Positions 32,837 to 40,835 of a stretch of 64,000 bases of DNA are shown piece by piece. Under the pieces are notes generated by a model, which made no database searches, was not told the DNA's origin, and saw nothing but the letters and a program-made list of their open reading frames with translations. Source of the stretch: Symbiodinium sp. CCMP2592 (taxonomy: Eukaryota; Sar; Dinophyceae; Suessiales; Symbiodiniaceae); assembly GCA_905221615.1 (NCBI GenBank), contig CAJNDT010005869.1:1299318-1363317 (forward strand). Reading direction: 5' to 3'. Positions within the stretch are counted from its first letter, which is position 1; the number at the start of each line of letters is the position of its first letter. The position numbers and the translations under genes are program-made.

Positions 32837-33665
32837 GGGGTGTTGAGGAGTTTCGGCAAAAGTTCGCACGTCCCTTCAAAGCCCTAGAAAGAGTAAGGGG
32901 GCTGCCCTGCTTCCGACTCGCAATCCAAGCCGGCTTGCGCGTGCTTGTGGGCCAAGGCTGTTCATGATCATCGACACGGACCGTAGTGGATGGATCGATC
33001 TCGATGTTGCTGGGCTTGGAAGTGCGTTTGGAGATGGACCTCTTAATGATGCAATGCACGGTTATGTCCGTTTACTGCACAAAGTCTCGATCTATACCGG
33101 CCCATACCATAGTAATAGTAGCTCGTCAAAACTATCGCTAGTCAGCTCAGTAGCCGCCTCGGGCAACGTCCAAAATGCGGAGCTGACGGCTGACCCGTTC
33201 TGCGCCGCCACACAAAGCAGCCGAACCACTGTTGCACACACTCGAGCTGAGTCCTTTCGCTCAGGAGTTCGTGTCCGGTTGTATGCAGCTGCATGGCCCA
33301 GCAAAGAGTCTCCAGCTGGCACAAATGAGTCCCGGGCTTACGAAGCGTGGCTTGGTTTGCCACCCCGGAAGCCTGCGGTAATGAAGTTGGTTGCACCTGC
33401 TACCAGGCAGGGTTCCCAGCAGAAATGAAACACGTTGTGAAGCAGCTTTAAACGTCTCTAACTCAAACAATTGACCCAGCAGTTTATTGATGATTTGGCG
33501 GCCTGTAGCAAACTGCAGAGCAAGCTGAATTTCTGGACTGACCGAGGCCACGAGAACAAGGTGACCAGGCAGGTAATCCGAAGTCTCACAAAGTCGGTCG
33601 CTTCCATACACAAAGAGCTGCGCTTGGGCCGCATCGTTTGTGAAGTTCAGCTTCTTGCGCGGTGA
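16255..33665 (+). CDS. Voltage-gated cation channel with C-terminal EF-hands (5' end not found)
   Basis: Eighteen exons join in frame: 16255-16288, 16394-~16433, 16639-~16690, 16780-16855, 17105-17169, 17447-17510, 17675-17769, 18206-18326, 18529-18590, 18795-18870, 19810-19843, 28583-28661, 29975-30035, 30451-30541, 31066-31076, 32957-33005, 33265-33328, 33547-33665. The product has S1 (VMGLILVNLILLGVEVD), S2 (YGILNTVIVCVFLVA), S3 (NNLDFVVIFSSVLE), S4, S5, a pore loop, S6 and two EF-hands, then a C-terminal helix (HENKVTRQVIRSLTKS). It would be a single-domain plasma-membrane channel opened by voltage and tuned by calcium. Ion selectivity cannot be read with certainty. Sixteen junctions were placed: GC and GA donors outnumber GT, and all acceptors are AG. 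The S2 exon end and the N-terminus are unresolved. The last exon may be spliced further before the TGA at 33663. It resembles the EF-hand voltage-gated channels common in dinoflagellates. Confidence 0.85.
17447..17510 (+). other. S4 voltage-sensor exon
   Basis: It encodes MRLVRALRGIRVIRLLR, with arginine at every third position as in voltage sensors. It follows S3 across a GT-AG intron (the split codon gives DIWDRIM) and joins S5 (YVSALRTLVFSIVS) through a GC donor. Confidence 0.9.
17675..18326 (+). other. S5 exons
   Basis: Exon 17675-17769 encodes the S4-S5 linker and S5 (MSSLLWTLVLLLLLFY). A GC donor joins it to 18206-18326, which starts FGVIFTQLVSDYC and continues into the extracellular turret. 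The joined FYSFGVIFTQ is a common sequence in protist channels of this type. Confidence 0.85.
18529..18870 (+). other. Pore-loop exons
   Basis: Exon 18529-18590 (YWKSVDESMLTLFLAISG) and exon 18795-18870 (WTEALEPLRTVQGIAPYLL) join through a GT donor to give ISGGMNW at the selectivity filter, with an intron splitting the Asn codon. The filter lacks the acidic residue seen in many calcium-selective single-domain channels. Confidence 0.8.
19810..19843 (+). other. S6 exon, first half
   Basis: A 34-nt exon encodes YIIVAVFAVLN, with GC donor and AG acceptor. It joins VVTGVFCNTAIESAQ encoded 8.7 kb downstream, across the LINE-filled intron. Confidence 0.85.
20940..21790 (+). pseudogene. Decayed LINE 3' copy A
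   Basis: Fragments equivalent to the last 100 residues of the RT-type polyprotein (around the ATVSPAWF, RPPVPRC and GWGPK positions) can be followed at about 20960-21260 with stops and shifts. A diverged 3' UTR (ATGTTAGATGGTCGCC ... TCATTCGGGGGCTG) ends near 21785 without a clean tail. Confidence 0.6.
21890..22770 (+). pseudogene. Decayed LINE copy B
   Basis: VESGDKAQLAVAEAVQQR and the following line are clearly homologous to VESGDKAQFAGAKAAQQR of the intact copy at 26791. Homology continues with frameshifts through about 22770, where a GT microsatellite (22771-22802) interrupts it. Confidence 0.65.
23270..23878 (+). pseudogene. Decayed LINE copy C with 3' UTR
   Basis: The zinc-knuckle region (DRCLWC-like, HCLWECQASPL-like, then RWGSGRKS) is recognisable in shifted frames at 23375-23530. 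The 3' end shows CATTTGGGGGCTGCCGGCACC and a short TTAGTCAGTCAG tail ending near 23878. Confidence 0.65.
23880..25130 (+). pseudogene. Second LINE lineage: reverse transcriptase fragment
   Basis: The frame 23880-24410 carries reverse-transcriptase blocks SSSIPQGDPCPMLAMTLL and WMTYVDDRSW (the YVDD active-site box), then a shift. Frame 24386-24793 continues as the thumb/connection region, and after another shift near 24790 the frame 24798-25121 gives VAGKLAHPLRESWRRSLFG and a Cys-rich end (CPLPCCRGLG). The C-terminal part differs from the other copies, so this is a different LINE lineage. At least two frameshifts make it inactive. Confidence 0.7.
25510..25832 (+). mobile_element. Two LINE 3' ends in series
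   Basis: A 3' UTR at 25511-25604 ends in GTTAGTTACTTGTAG and (GTTA)n to about 25636. It is followed directly by a second copy truncated to its last 190 bases (25645-25832), again ending in (GTTA)n. Each younger copy abuts the tail of its neighbour. Confidence 0.7.
25833..26752 (+). mobile_element. Truncated LINE copy with 180-aa C-terminal frame
   Basis: It starts abruptly after the previous GTTA tail at TTTCGTAAATGGTTG. An open frame to the stop at 26374 encodes the C-terminal domain with the zinc-binding cluster DDRCLWC ... HHLCWECREC. The 3' UTR follows and ends in GTTAGTTAG at 26750. The frame is intact but lacks RT. Confidence 0.8.
26753..26765 (+). repeat. Target-site duplication copy 1 (GCTGAGGTCGTAA)
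   Basis: A 13-base sequence identical to the acceptor plus exon start of the second S6 exon (28577-28589). It sits directly after the GTTA tail of one LINE and before the 5' end of the next. Confidence 0.85.
26766..28259 (+). mobile_element. Truncated LINE copy with intact 361-aa C-terminal frame
   Basis: The frame 26791-27876 encodes the region downstream of RT. It is rich in Trp and basic residues, carries a CCHC-type cluster (CLWC, 6 residues, HHLCWEC) near residues 295-311, and ends VWKARWRS. The upstream RT and endonuclease parts are missing, so this is a 5'-truncated retrotransposition product. The 3' UTR (27877-28240) ends in (GTTA)n. It is bounded by identical 13-14-base duplications at 26753 and 28260. 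No disabling mutation is visible, so it is young. Confidence 0.85.
28260..28273 (+). repeat. Target-site duplication copy 2
   Basis: GCTGAGGTCGTAAC between two LINE copies. It is the 3' duplication of the first insertion and the 5' duplication of the second. Confidence 0.85.
28274..28576 (+). mobile_element. 300-bp LINE 3'-end copy
   Basis: It is almost identical to 27953-28259 (one clear difference near 28302, CTGGG against CGGGG) and ends in (GTTA)n. It is a heavily 5'-truncated copy bounded by the duplications at 28260 and 28577. Confidence 0.85.
28577..28590 (+). repeat. Target-site duplication copy 3, functional splice acceptor
   Basis: GCTGAG is the intron end and GTCGTAAC the first eight bases of the coding exon (V-V-T). 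This copy keeps the channel frame intact. Confidence 0.85.
28583..28661 (+). other. S6 exon, second half
   Basis: It encodes VVTGVFCNTAIESAQSDK and on to MKQM, the S6 end and start of the cytoplasmic helix. The GA donor after 28661 joins in frame (MRKHDLQ) with the exon at 29975. Confidence 0.85.
28897..28967. repeat. Diverged repeat pair, copy 1
   Basis: It contains ATATGCCTTTCGAAAGTTC and CGCGATGATG. About 70 bases match 29843-29917 imperfectly, in the same orientation. Confidence 0.5.
28985..29340. repeat. Imperfect trinucleotide (ACT/ATT) tract
   Basis: About 350 bases of TACTACTATTACTG-type sequence lie in a channel intron. The Val/Ile/Thr-rich frames here are artefacts. Confidence 0.85.
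29590..29650. repeat. Short tandem repeat of GGAAACTTTCA
   Basis: Three consecutive units of about 11 bases near 29613-29645. From 29341 to 29974 no other coding signal is visible. Confidence 0.6.
29843..29917. repeat. Diverged repeat pair, copy 2
   Basis: It contains ATATGCCTCCGCGAAAATTT and CGCGATGATG. It is the partner of 28897-28967, about 0.95 kb away in the next channel intron. Confidence 0.5.
29975..30541 (+). other. EF-hand 1 exons
   Basis: Exons 29975-30035 (LQVQALRHIFKEIDHD) and 30451-30541 join through a GC donor to create the EF-hand loop D-H-D-K-S-N-L-V-T-L-A-E, with acidic or polar residues at positions 1, 3, 5, 9 and 12. The second exon continues LQEALSAKKLSSFLESMGI. Confidence 0.85.
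31066..31076 (+). other. 11-nt microexon
   Basis: GATGTGTCAAC between TTCAG and GT. It supplies D-V-S and part of T, joining ISTQ to LFMIID in frame. Without it the flanking exons do not join in frame. Confidence 0.65.
31318..31353. repeat. GA microsatellite before a spliced-leader relic
   Basis: (GA)n of about 36 bases, immediately followed by the relic at 31354. Confidence 0.9.
31354..31370 (+). other. Relic of dinoflagellate spliced leader
   Basis: AGCCATTTTGGCTCAAG is identical to the last 17 nt of the 22-nt dinoflagellate spliced leader. A leader in genomic DNA is the signature of a retroposed mature mRNA. It lies within an intron of the channel gene, in the same orientation. I cannot identify the retroposed message downstream (31371 to about 31930). 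Confidence 0.7.
32406..32524. repeat. GA microsatellite with GCGA interruptions
   Basis: About 115 bases of (GA)n ending in GCGCGAGCGAGCG. A second GA run lies at 32796-32831. The rest of the intron 31077-32956 shows no gene. Confidence 0.9.
32957..33328 (+). other. EF-hand 2 exons
   Basis: Exon 32957-33005 (LFMIIDTDRSGWIDLD) joins 33265-33328 (EFVSGCMQLHGPAKSLQLAQ) through a GT donor. The loop D-T-D-R-S-G-W-I-D-L-D-E is a textbook EF-hand. Confidence 0.9.
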
Positions 33666-35082
33666 CGATTTTTGGTAGGATGAGTTGTTCACTGGTGATG
33701 CTTTGAGCACAGGGCAGAATCAAGTCTCACCCTCATGTTTTCGGTATTCTTCTCGGCCTCGGAAACCCGATAAAGCGCATGTAAACCCCCGAAGCGCAGT
33801 TGAACCCATGTCTGGCATGTTCACCGAGGACAGCGCTGAGATACAGCATGGAGGATGGTGCAGGCACAAATCATGTCGTATGAGATGCCTCTGAGAGTTT
33901 CGATGCCCACAGCCCAGCCGGCGAATGTCGGGATGCTTGCTGAGCTAAAATCAACACAAAGGCTCGATTCTCAACGAAACCATGTCTTCAGTTGTGTTTG
34001 CGTGCCGAGTCGCCCGAGCATTGCAGCGATTTCTTGACTTTGCTCAAAATTGGTGGCTGTGGGTCATGTATAGTTCCGCCAGCCGGCGTGCGAAAGACGC
34101 TTGCGGCTCCGGAGGCACTCCGAGGAAGTGCGAACAGGAAGAAAGGTGGCAACGGTGTTAATCTTTCAGCGGCGGTGTCAAGTTCACAAGTCGTGCGGAT
34201 CTTTTGGGGTTGCAAGGTCAGGGCAGATGGAGTAAACTTGCAGTCTCGAGTAACAGTTGCCGGCATCTTGGTTCTTCGCCGCGTCATTTTGATTAATTAG
34301 GGTGCGTCGTATGTATGGTGCACTTGCTCGACGTCTCGCGGCAGCAAAGAATAGTTCGAAAAAGCAAGTGGCAAGGCAAAGCCTGAAGCCGTGAGATTTG
34401 CGGAGCGACTGACAGTTCCTTGCTACCCTCCCACCTGGATGCTCACAGTCGCAGACAACTCTACCGCAGCACTTGCTTGATGCCGCACAGGGGGCAAGCG
34501 GTGCGGAAGCATGCGGGGCCGCATCGTGTTAGAACAGATGTTAGCTAAGCCAGAAAAGCTTGTAACCTCACACTACGGCTAATCTTTGCGATAAGCATGG
34601 AAATCATGCCGTCACCACTTGACTTCCAGCCTGCAAACCTGCAGTATTGGTTTGATTGTCGGCTGGTCCATCAACTGTTGAATTATCCAGGGCCAGAAGA
34701 TGTCCCTCACTGTTGGCCCCCGATGGCGTCCTGTCTAAGAGTTTCACAGTTCACAGTGGCAAAACCGCCACCTTCTCCCCGAGTGCTTGTCTGCAAGAGG
34801 TTGCTAGCTGAGTGCCTCAGCCGACATCATGTTGAGTGAAGCTGGTGAGGGTTCTGACACGCAAACAACCAGCCCTTGGACAAGGTTGACTCTGGGGAGA
34901 TGCCATCGGCGAAAAAAGGAAAGCGGGTATGATATATATATATATATACATATATTTATATATATATATATATGTTCATATTTAGGTATATATATATGCC
35001 AACGCGAATCCCTGCCAAGAGAAGGTTTTGACGGTATTTACAATGGAAAAGAGGCCGAGGTAGGTCATGGGGGGGGGTGTGT

Positions 35083-35126
<44 letters not shown>

Positions 35127-35345
35127 AAATTTTGTATGCACATGCGGTCGCTTTGGTGGAGCACACAGCTGGAACCGTCCTCAGCTGGCTTGTTTGCTTA
35201 TAGAGTGCTGATGTAGTTGTCCTAATGACCTAATGTTTTGGAGACATCCAAGTGGAGCCCGTGCTGTAATTCATCAACTGTCGCATTCTCGGGACTTTTG
35301 CTGATATAGGATGTTATAGGGGCTAAGCGGCTAAGCTGGTCTAAA
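33666..35345. other. Spacer after the channel gene
   Basis: No exon is recognised. TA microsatellites lie at 34932-35000 and 35085-35123. A frame at 34597-34839 (LQYWFDCRLVHQLLNYPG) has no recognisable family. Confidence 0.5.
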
Positions 35346-35486
35346 GCCGGAAGAGGTGCAACAGACCGGGCCCCTTCCCGGCGATGATGTGCGGAAGCCG
35401 GCTGACCAGGCCATTCGGCGGATGTTCTTCCGAGTCAACTCCTGCTTAGAGCTTTGCCCGTTGCGCGCACTGCTCAGGCCGTGCAG

Positions 35487-35744
35487 GTCAGCTACTGGTA
35501 CCCAGTCTCGACCGAGGACGGTCAAACTTACTACTGCAACTGGGAGACAGGCCGGCGGCCAGACTGACACTTACGGGTCCGGTTGGCGCACGAGTGCCTA
35601 TTCCTGTACTTTCAGCCCAGTTTGCCATGGTTTGCCTGTATCGAAGGTTCCGGCTAAAAGGGCATTGCTTGTGTTTGCGCTTACTAACTCAGTTGCAGCT
35701 TGTGCCCTTTGCAGGCGAAACGGCTTGGGATGTGCCTTGTGCTG
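35487..35744 (+). CDS. WW-domain exons (protein otherwise unknown)
   Basis: Exon 35487-35550 (SYWYPVSTEDGQTYYCNWET) joins 35715-35744 through a GC donor, the split codon giving GETAWDVP. Together they form a WW domain with both signature tryptophans (the WYPV and AWDVP Trp), the central aromatic pair YY and the final Pro. WW domains bind proline-rich ligands. A preceding exon near 35351-35430 (LPGDDVRKPADQAIRR) may belong to the same gene. Start and end of the gene are not found. Confidence 0.7.
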
Positions 35745-35861
35745 GCAAGGCATCTGGGATGGAACTTCGGCTTGTAAGAGTCGGTTTTGCTCACAGTTGA
35801 TATGAGGCACCAAGCGATGCGGTTTGTCCACAGTGCTACGAAGCCGCAGCATTGGCTCAAC

Positions 35862-35958
35862 ATGGAACCGCTACTGGCTTTATCGTTGGTCACGCTGTCC
35901 GGCGAAACATGCCTTATCGAGATACAGCAATCCGCCAAAGTCGCTGATGTTCGCAGAG
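35862..35958 (+). CDS. Ubiquitin-like fold exon
   Basis: From ATG 35862 the frame reads MEPLLALSLVTLSGETCL, then IEIQQSAKVADVRRA. The alternation of a hydrophobic strand, a SGE turn, a second strand and the start of a helix is the first half of a ubiquitin-like fold, as often found at the N-terminus of dinoflagellate proteins. The second half is not located. It may be the start of a gene or an internal exon of the WW gene 120 bases upstream. Confidence 0.4.
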
Positions 35959-36547
35959 CAGCGATACCTTCTCTGGGGTATCGCGCGCGTTCCGGCCAGG
36001 CCACTCCATGCATGTCTGTTCGGTGCTTGAATGTGCTTGAGCTGCAAATGACTGGAAGAGTTAAGGAAGCCTGGATTTTTGCTCTTTCGACCGCCTGTGA
36101 AGAGTTTCGCAGGTGACAGTCGGCGGGCAAGAGTTGAAAGACACGGATCCGGTCGCAGATTTTTCGACCAGCCCATGGTGCATCGTTTTCACGAGCTGCC
36201 GCTCCAAGTTGCCTCCCAGATGCACAAAGCACACCTAGTTTGCCCGTACACCGCCCCAAAAGTGACCTAGAGGCTGAGTCTGAGGGTTACATGAAAGGTG
36301 GGTTCGTGCTGTGATTTTTTGGCTTGTTCTGCCTGGTCGGTTTAGTGGCGACGTGATGTGCGAGTTCGCTTGTCCGAATCGATGTTGCCAAACGAAGAAA
36401 TTGATGAAGAACTTGCTTGTGAAGACGACGTGGCGTGCTGCTCTGCAGGCGGCACAATGCCAGATTGATTCCAAGGGAAATAAAAAAGGCTCGGTCTGAA
36501 GGCCTGGGATTCAATTGGACGCAAGGCTTGAAGCTGCGACGGCAGCG

Positions 36548-38965
36548 ATGGAGTCCGAGGAGTACAAGGAGCCTGCTCTCGTTCGCGAGAGTAGAGCCCT
36601 TGCATTCGGCTTGGGTCGAGATTGAAGGAATTGAAGGGTTATGAAATGTTATGAAGGAGGCTGCAAGCCACTTGCATGACCTGGTGCAGCAGCATGCAGA
36701 TCTCACCGCCTACGAGCTCAAGCTGCTAAGCCTCTCGGCTCTCGCCTTCGCAAGCGATCGCTGGTCTTGGAAGAGATCTTTGGAGGTACTGGGGTTTGGT
36801 ACCGCGGTTTCTTTCAGCTTCGGCAAGGCTCCGCCTTCAAGGCCCGATCGAGGGTCCTGCGAGAAGCCTGGCGCCAGGCTCGAATTGAGAAAGAAAAGCT
36901 CCAATCTCCGGCAGTTCTCTGTGGTCGTGCCACATGCTGCAGCTGCCAACCTGCCCTGTGGTCTGTCGAGGCTCGCGAGGAAGGCATTGCTAGCACGGAG
37001 GCGGCCGAGGTGGAAGCCTTCTGCCTCGAGGCGGGACAGCTAGCTCCAGGCCAGAAAGCTTCCTCCACAGCAAAAGGGGCTAACAGACCAACAGCACAGC
37101 CGACCAGATGACCCGAACCATGAAGCCAATCATGACAAAGGCTCTTCGGATGCTGGAGGAGCATTGGCCAATGGCGCACCGTTTTGTTCGATGGCTTCGA
37201 AGTCTTGTTGCCTCGTGCACGGGTTTGTGCTGACGCAGGAGAGGCTCCTGCCGCATGCGCCTGCGCGCAGTCACGAGCGGCTTGTGTATGGCCGTCTTGC
37301 AGGCCTGGGAGCCACGTCATGATCAAGGTATCACACCTCCTGCATTGGCCGATTATGGCTACGACATGGACTGGGCTGGACCCACTTCTTGCATGGTTTC
37401 GGTTCGAGATAGTCGTACTTCACTCAGCTCGCTAAAAACGCCTGCGACCCGCAGCCGGGTTGATTTGTGCAAATTTCACAGGAGACTACTATCGCTACTT
37501 GATGGAGCTTGGGGGTGATGAAGCGGAGGCGGGCTCATCGTTGGGAGGTGACTTGGTTCGAGGAAGCTTCCACGCAATGCCTACTTCCAAGCAGCAGTTT
37601 TTCGAAGCAGCTGCCGAGACACACGCAAAATTCGCAGAATTTGCAATTAAGTATCGGTGAGGAGCGACGGCGGCGTGGTCACCAAGCTTACGAAGCTGCC
37701 ATAGCTGTGCAAGAGGACGTCCTGAACAGCACCTCCCGATGTAGGGCTGGAGGGTGTGGAGAGGGAAGATCGTGGCTTCGAGAGGGGACGCCTGTGTCGA
37801 TTCCGATGCGCGTTCGAGTTGAGTAAGCTTAGGTAGCCCCTCTCTGAATCACATAATCTTTGTGGAACTATCGAAGTCCTCGAAAAGCCCGAAAGCACAG
37901 CACCTTGCGGAACAGCCTCAGGACCTTGTCAATCCGACGCACCCCTCGCGTCTCTTTCTTGCTTTGCCGCTTGACCTTCTGAATACCTGCAGTGGGGATG
38001 TAGATGCACCCTATCAACAAGGAACTATGCGGTGTTTCTACACGGCTTGGGAGATGAAGATCGCGCGATTGCTATTGGGAGGACGGCTTTCGAAGCCCCT
38101 CGATTGCACGCGCCATTGCGGGTTACGGTATGATGAAACCGTTTTCCCCGAAGATGTCAATAAGTCGTTTGCGAGCCCTAAGAGAGTCCGATGTGAAGAA
38201 GCTTTGCTTGGTTGGCAAATCTGCTTGTTTCAGAAGATGCCAAAGGAGGTTCACGGGATGTTGGTGGCTGGCTGGGCCCCACTGTAACCACAACATGCTT
38301 CCTCTGTGCGACACCGAAAGTCGGCATGCACTTTGCTATTTCAGCTTGAACTTGGTGCTCCCGCTGCCTGCTTACTAAATGCCCAATTTGCGCTGTTAAA
38401 CTTCCTTTCTGTCGAAAGGGGAGCGATTCGAACTGCGATGGAATCTGCCCTAGGGCTTTGGCTTTGATGCCATGCTTCGTTGTTTTCCAATCGCATCTGT
38501 GCTGAGCTCCGACTTCGGTCGGGCCAAGTCGGGTGCGTGCACACACCGGCTGCACTCTGGTGGAAGGCTGCGCCTTTCCTAAGTCTATCCATTAGCCCCG
38601 CCACCCCGTCACAGCAACAGGAGTACTACTTAGACACTATAGCCCCGCCCGTGCACCCCTGCCCCCCACACGTCTGCGCGCACACCCTGCATAGCCAAGG
38701 ATGCCATAGGTTTCAACATGGGTCGCGGCGAGGACTGCTCGTGAAAGCTTGTGAGTCAGTGCTTCATCACGTTTCAGAGGGCTTTCGTCAAGATGTGGAC
38801 TGAAGTTGTCACTGCCCCGAACTTGAAGCAACGCTGTCAGCTTTGCAGCTGCCTTTGGGTTGCATGCTCTCGAGCCATGTGGAGGAATGGGAGACTGAGG
38901 GCATGGATCGAGGAGACATCGCCTTAGCCCTTCAGATGTTGCTTGACGCAGCCGAGTATTTGCAA
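36548..38965 (+). CDS. Divergent 14-3-3 protein
   Basis: Exon-like blocks follow the 14-3-3 fold in order. They are MESEEYKEPALVRESRAL from ATG 36548; HADLTAYELKLLSLS and DRWSWKRSLE ending at 36785; FKARSRVLREAWRQARIEKE near 36830-36900; STEAAEVEAFCLEA (36994-37034); GDYYRYLMELG (from 37482), joined through a GA donor so that CLEAGDYYRYL is continuous; GHQAYEAAIAVQEDVLNST near 37680-37735; a weak block near 37865-37918 (KAQHLAEQ); and EEWETEGMDRGDIALALQML near 38880-38965. GDYYRYL is the family hallmark. 14-3-3 proteins bind phosphoserine/threonine peptides as dimers in the cytosol. The usual basic phospho-binding residues are hard to place. The block at 37.87 kb needs a frame change, so partial decay is possible. 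Confidence 0.65.
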
Positions 38966-40186
38966 CTCATTTGTTCTGTGGACCGTTACGTTGCCTTCAA
39001 TCCCACCTTCTTGGACTCGAGCTGTCTTTCTGAGGGTTCCTTGCAGGCTTTTGGTTGTGCTAAACTGGCGGCGCTGAAGTCAGGAAGGGAGGTCGATGGG
39101 AGCTACAAGAGCGGATCAAGGGAAAAGGCTCCGAATGAGGCTGTTCGCTTTGGCAGTTCTCCTTATTGTCGCCTTGATTCAGATTGCCAGTTGCGCGATT
39201 AGCTGCTCGTAGTCTAGTGAATGAGTGTGGTCCGAGGATACGCGATAACCTCGAGCTATGGTCTCAAGAACGCGAAGAAGCCGGCAAATCCAAGTCAAGT
39301 GGCGACGGAATTTGAGTGGCAAGTCGACTCCATGGCGGTCAAACTCTGGCGACAAAATGTACGTCGGCGCTTCTGCGCACTATGTAAATTGATGTGCTAG
39401 CCGTAGGCAACCATCGTCCTGGAAAGCGCAATATGCGCTCCTCAATGCACTTCTTCACCGTGCTCCCGAAAGGGAGCAAATCGAAAGCAGGGCTCGTGTC
39501 CCAGTCAGAGGTGCATGCCTGCAGTGGCCACATAATATGTCGCCATGCATCGCGTCGACACACGCAGTGTCTTGCCTTGCTGCAGCATCAACGATGGATC
39601 ATGACAGCTGCTAACAGTGCAACTGGAGCTCGATTGGTCCGAGTCAGTATAAATGTGAAAATGCCTTGCTGCGAATCAGTCAGCATGTAATGACTGCCTT
39701 TGCAAAGCTTGAGCTTGCTGACAGCCTTGTCTTTGCACAAGCGTAGAAATAGAGGAGGTGCTCACTTGCATGACCATCGTCTCTACAATCTCGCTCCCGA
39801 CTTCCAACACAAGTGAGTCGAGTCGGTCGAGCCGCGCAGCTTTGCATGACGGCAGCCTGGACATGTTGGCTCCCGATGCCAGGTAGTTGCATCGGAAGCC
39901 GAAATGCAGCAGCAAGGGTCTCAGCATGCCTCAAGATGGGCGAACACATATGCACAAGTTTTTTCTCATGAAGCAATCCTGTAATTTTGTGTGTGGCCTG
40001 GTTGCCCTGTGCTCATCTTTCGGCAGTATTTTGGTGGTGGACCTGGCATCCGGTAATCTCCGTTCCTGATAGCACAGGCTGCACGAGCCGGAGCAGCAGA
40101 CGCAGCAGCAGATACCACAGGCCCCCCTGCAAGCTCTAATCTCGAGTTGAAGGATGGTTCCCCATTGTCGTTGTCTGTGTTTGCAG
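38966..40186. other. Unassigned spacer or intron
   Basis: A few open stretches are present (for example 38960-39100), but no domain, repeat or splice chain could be supported. Confidence 0.4.
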
Positions 40187-40421
40187 GTAGGCCAAGCAGG
40201 CGGCGCATGGATGGCTTGCCAGACTGCAGAAGGCTCGATCCTCCTGAAAGCTCCAAGCTGCAAAGTGCACAACGCGCATCGGCCTTGTGCGAGTGCTGCG
40301 GGCAAGTCGCACATTACCACGATGTTAAACGAAAGCTTGCGGCTCGTCAGGGCATCTCTACTACTACAACCAGACCACCGGCGAGTCTTCCTGGGAGCCT
40401 CCACCCGAGATGGCGGCTCAG
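40187..40421 (+). CDS. Second WW-domain exon pair
   Basis: Exon 40187-40232 (VGQAGGAWMACQTAE) joins 40351-40421 through a GC donor to give WMACQTAEGHLYYYNQTTG, followed by ESSWEPPPEMAAQ. This is a complete WW domain with GHLYYYNQTTGESSWEPP as its core. The exon ends at a further GC donor (40422). It could belong with the WW exons at 35.5 kb, with 14-3-3 exons in between, or to a separate downstream gene reaching the J-domain exon. Confidence 0.7.
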
Positions 40422-40689
40422 GCTGTACTTGACTGCAGTCACGTCGCACAGGGAGGCAGTTGCTCTTGCGGCGTCCCGGCAGGCGTCGGTTCCGGGCGGT
40501 GGTGCTTGGGACGGTCCCGTGGCGTCTGTGAGTTGCAGGGGCGAGCTTCTACGCCACAACAGATTAAGTAGCATGGGGATCACACGACAGCGCCGTCATC
40601 AGTTAGAGTTCCAGCGTCTTGAGTAATGTGGGGGCCTGTTCAACAGGGGCCCGCCCGCGACCAAAAGTTTTGGTTTGAATAGTGTGGTG

Positions 40690-40835
40690 TCCTGGGCTCA
40701 AGGGCGATTTAAGGTTTAGGCTTAAGTAGGTGGGATTTCGGGTAGCCAGTTGCATAGTTCAGGGTGCAGGGCCAGGGTTTCAGGGCGAGGAGTCGGCTTA
40801 AGTAGGGCCAGGGTTTTAGGGTTTGGACGGTGGGT
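40690..40835. repeat. Degenerate telomere-like TTTAGGG units
   Basis: Scattered AAGGTTTAGG, CAGGGTTTCAGGG and GTTTTAGGGTTTGG units. Confidence 0.45.
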
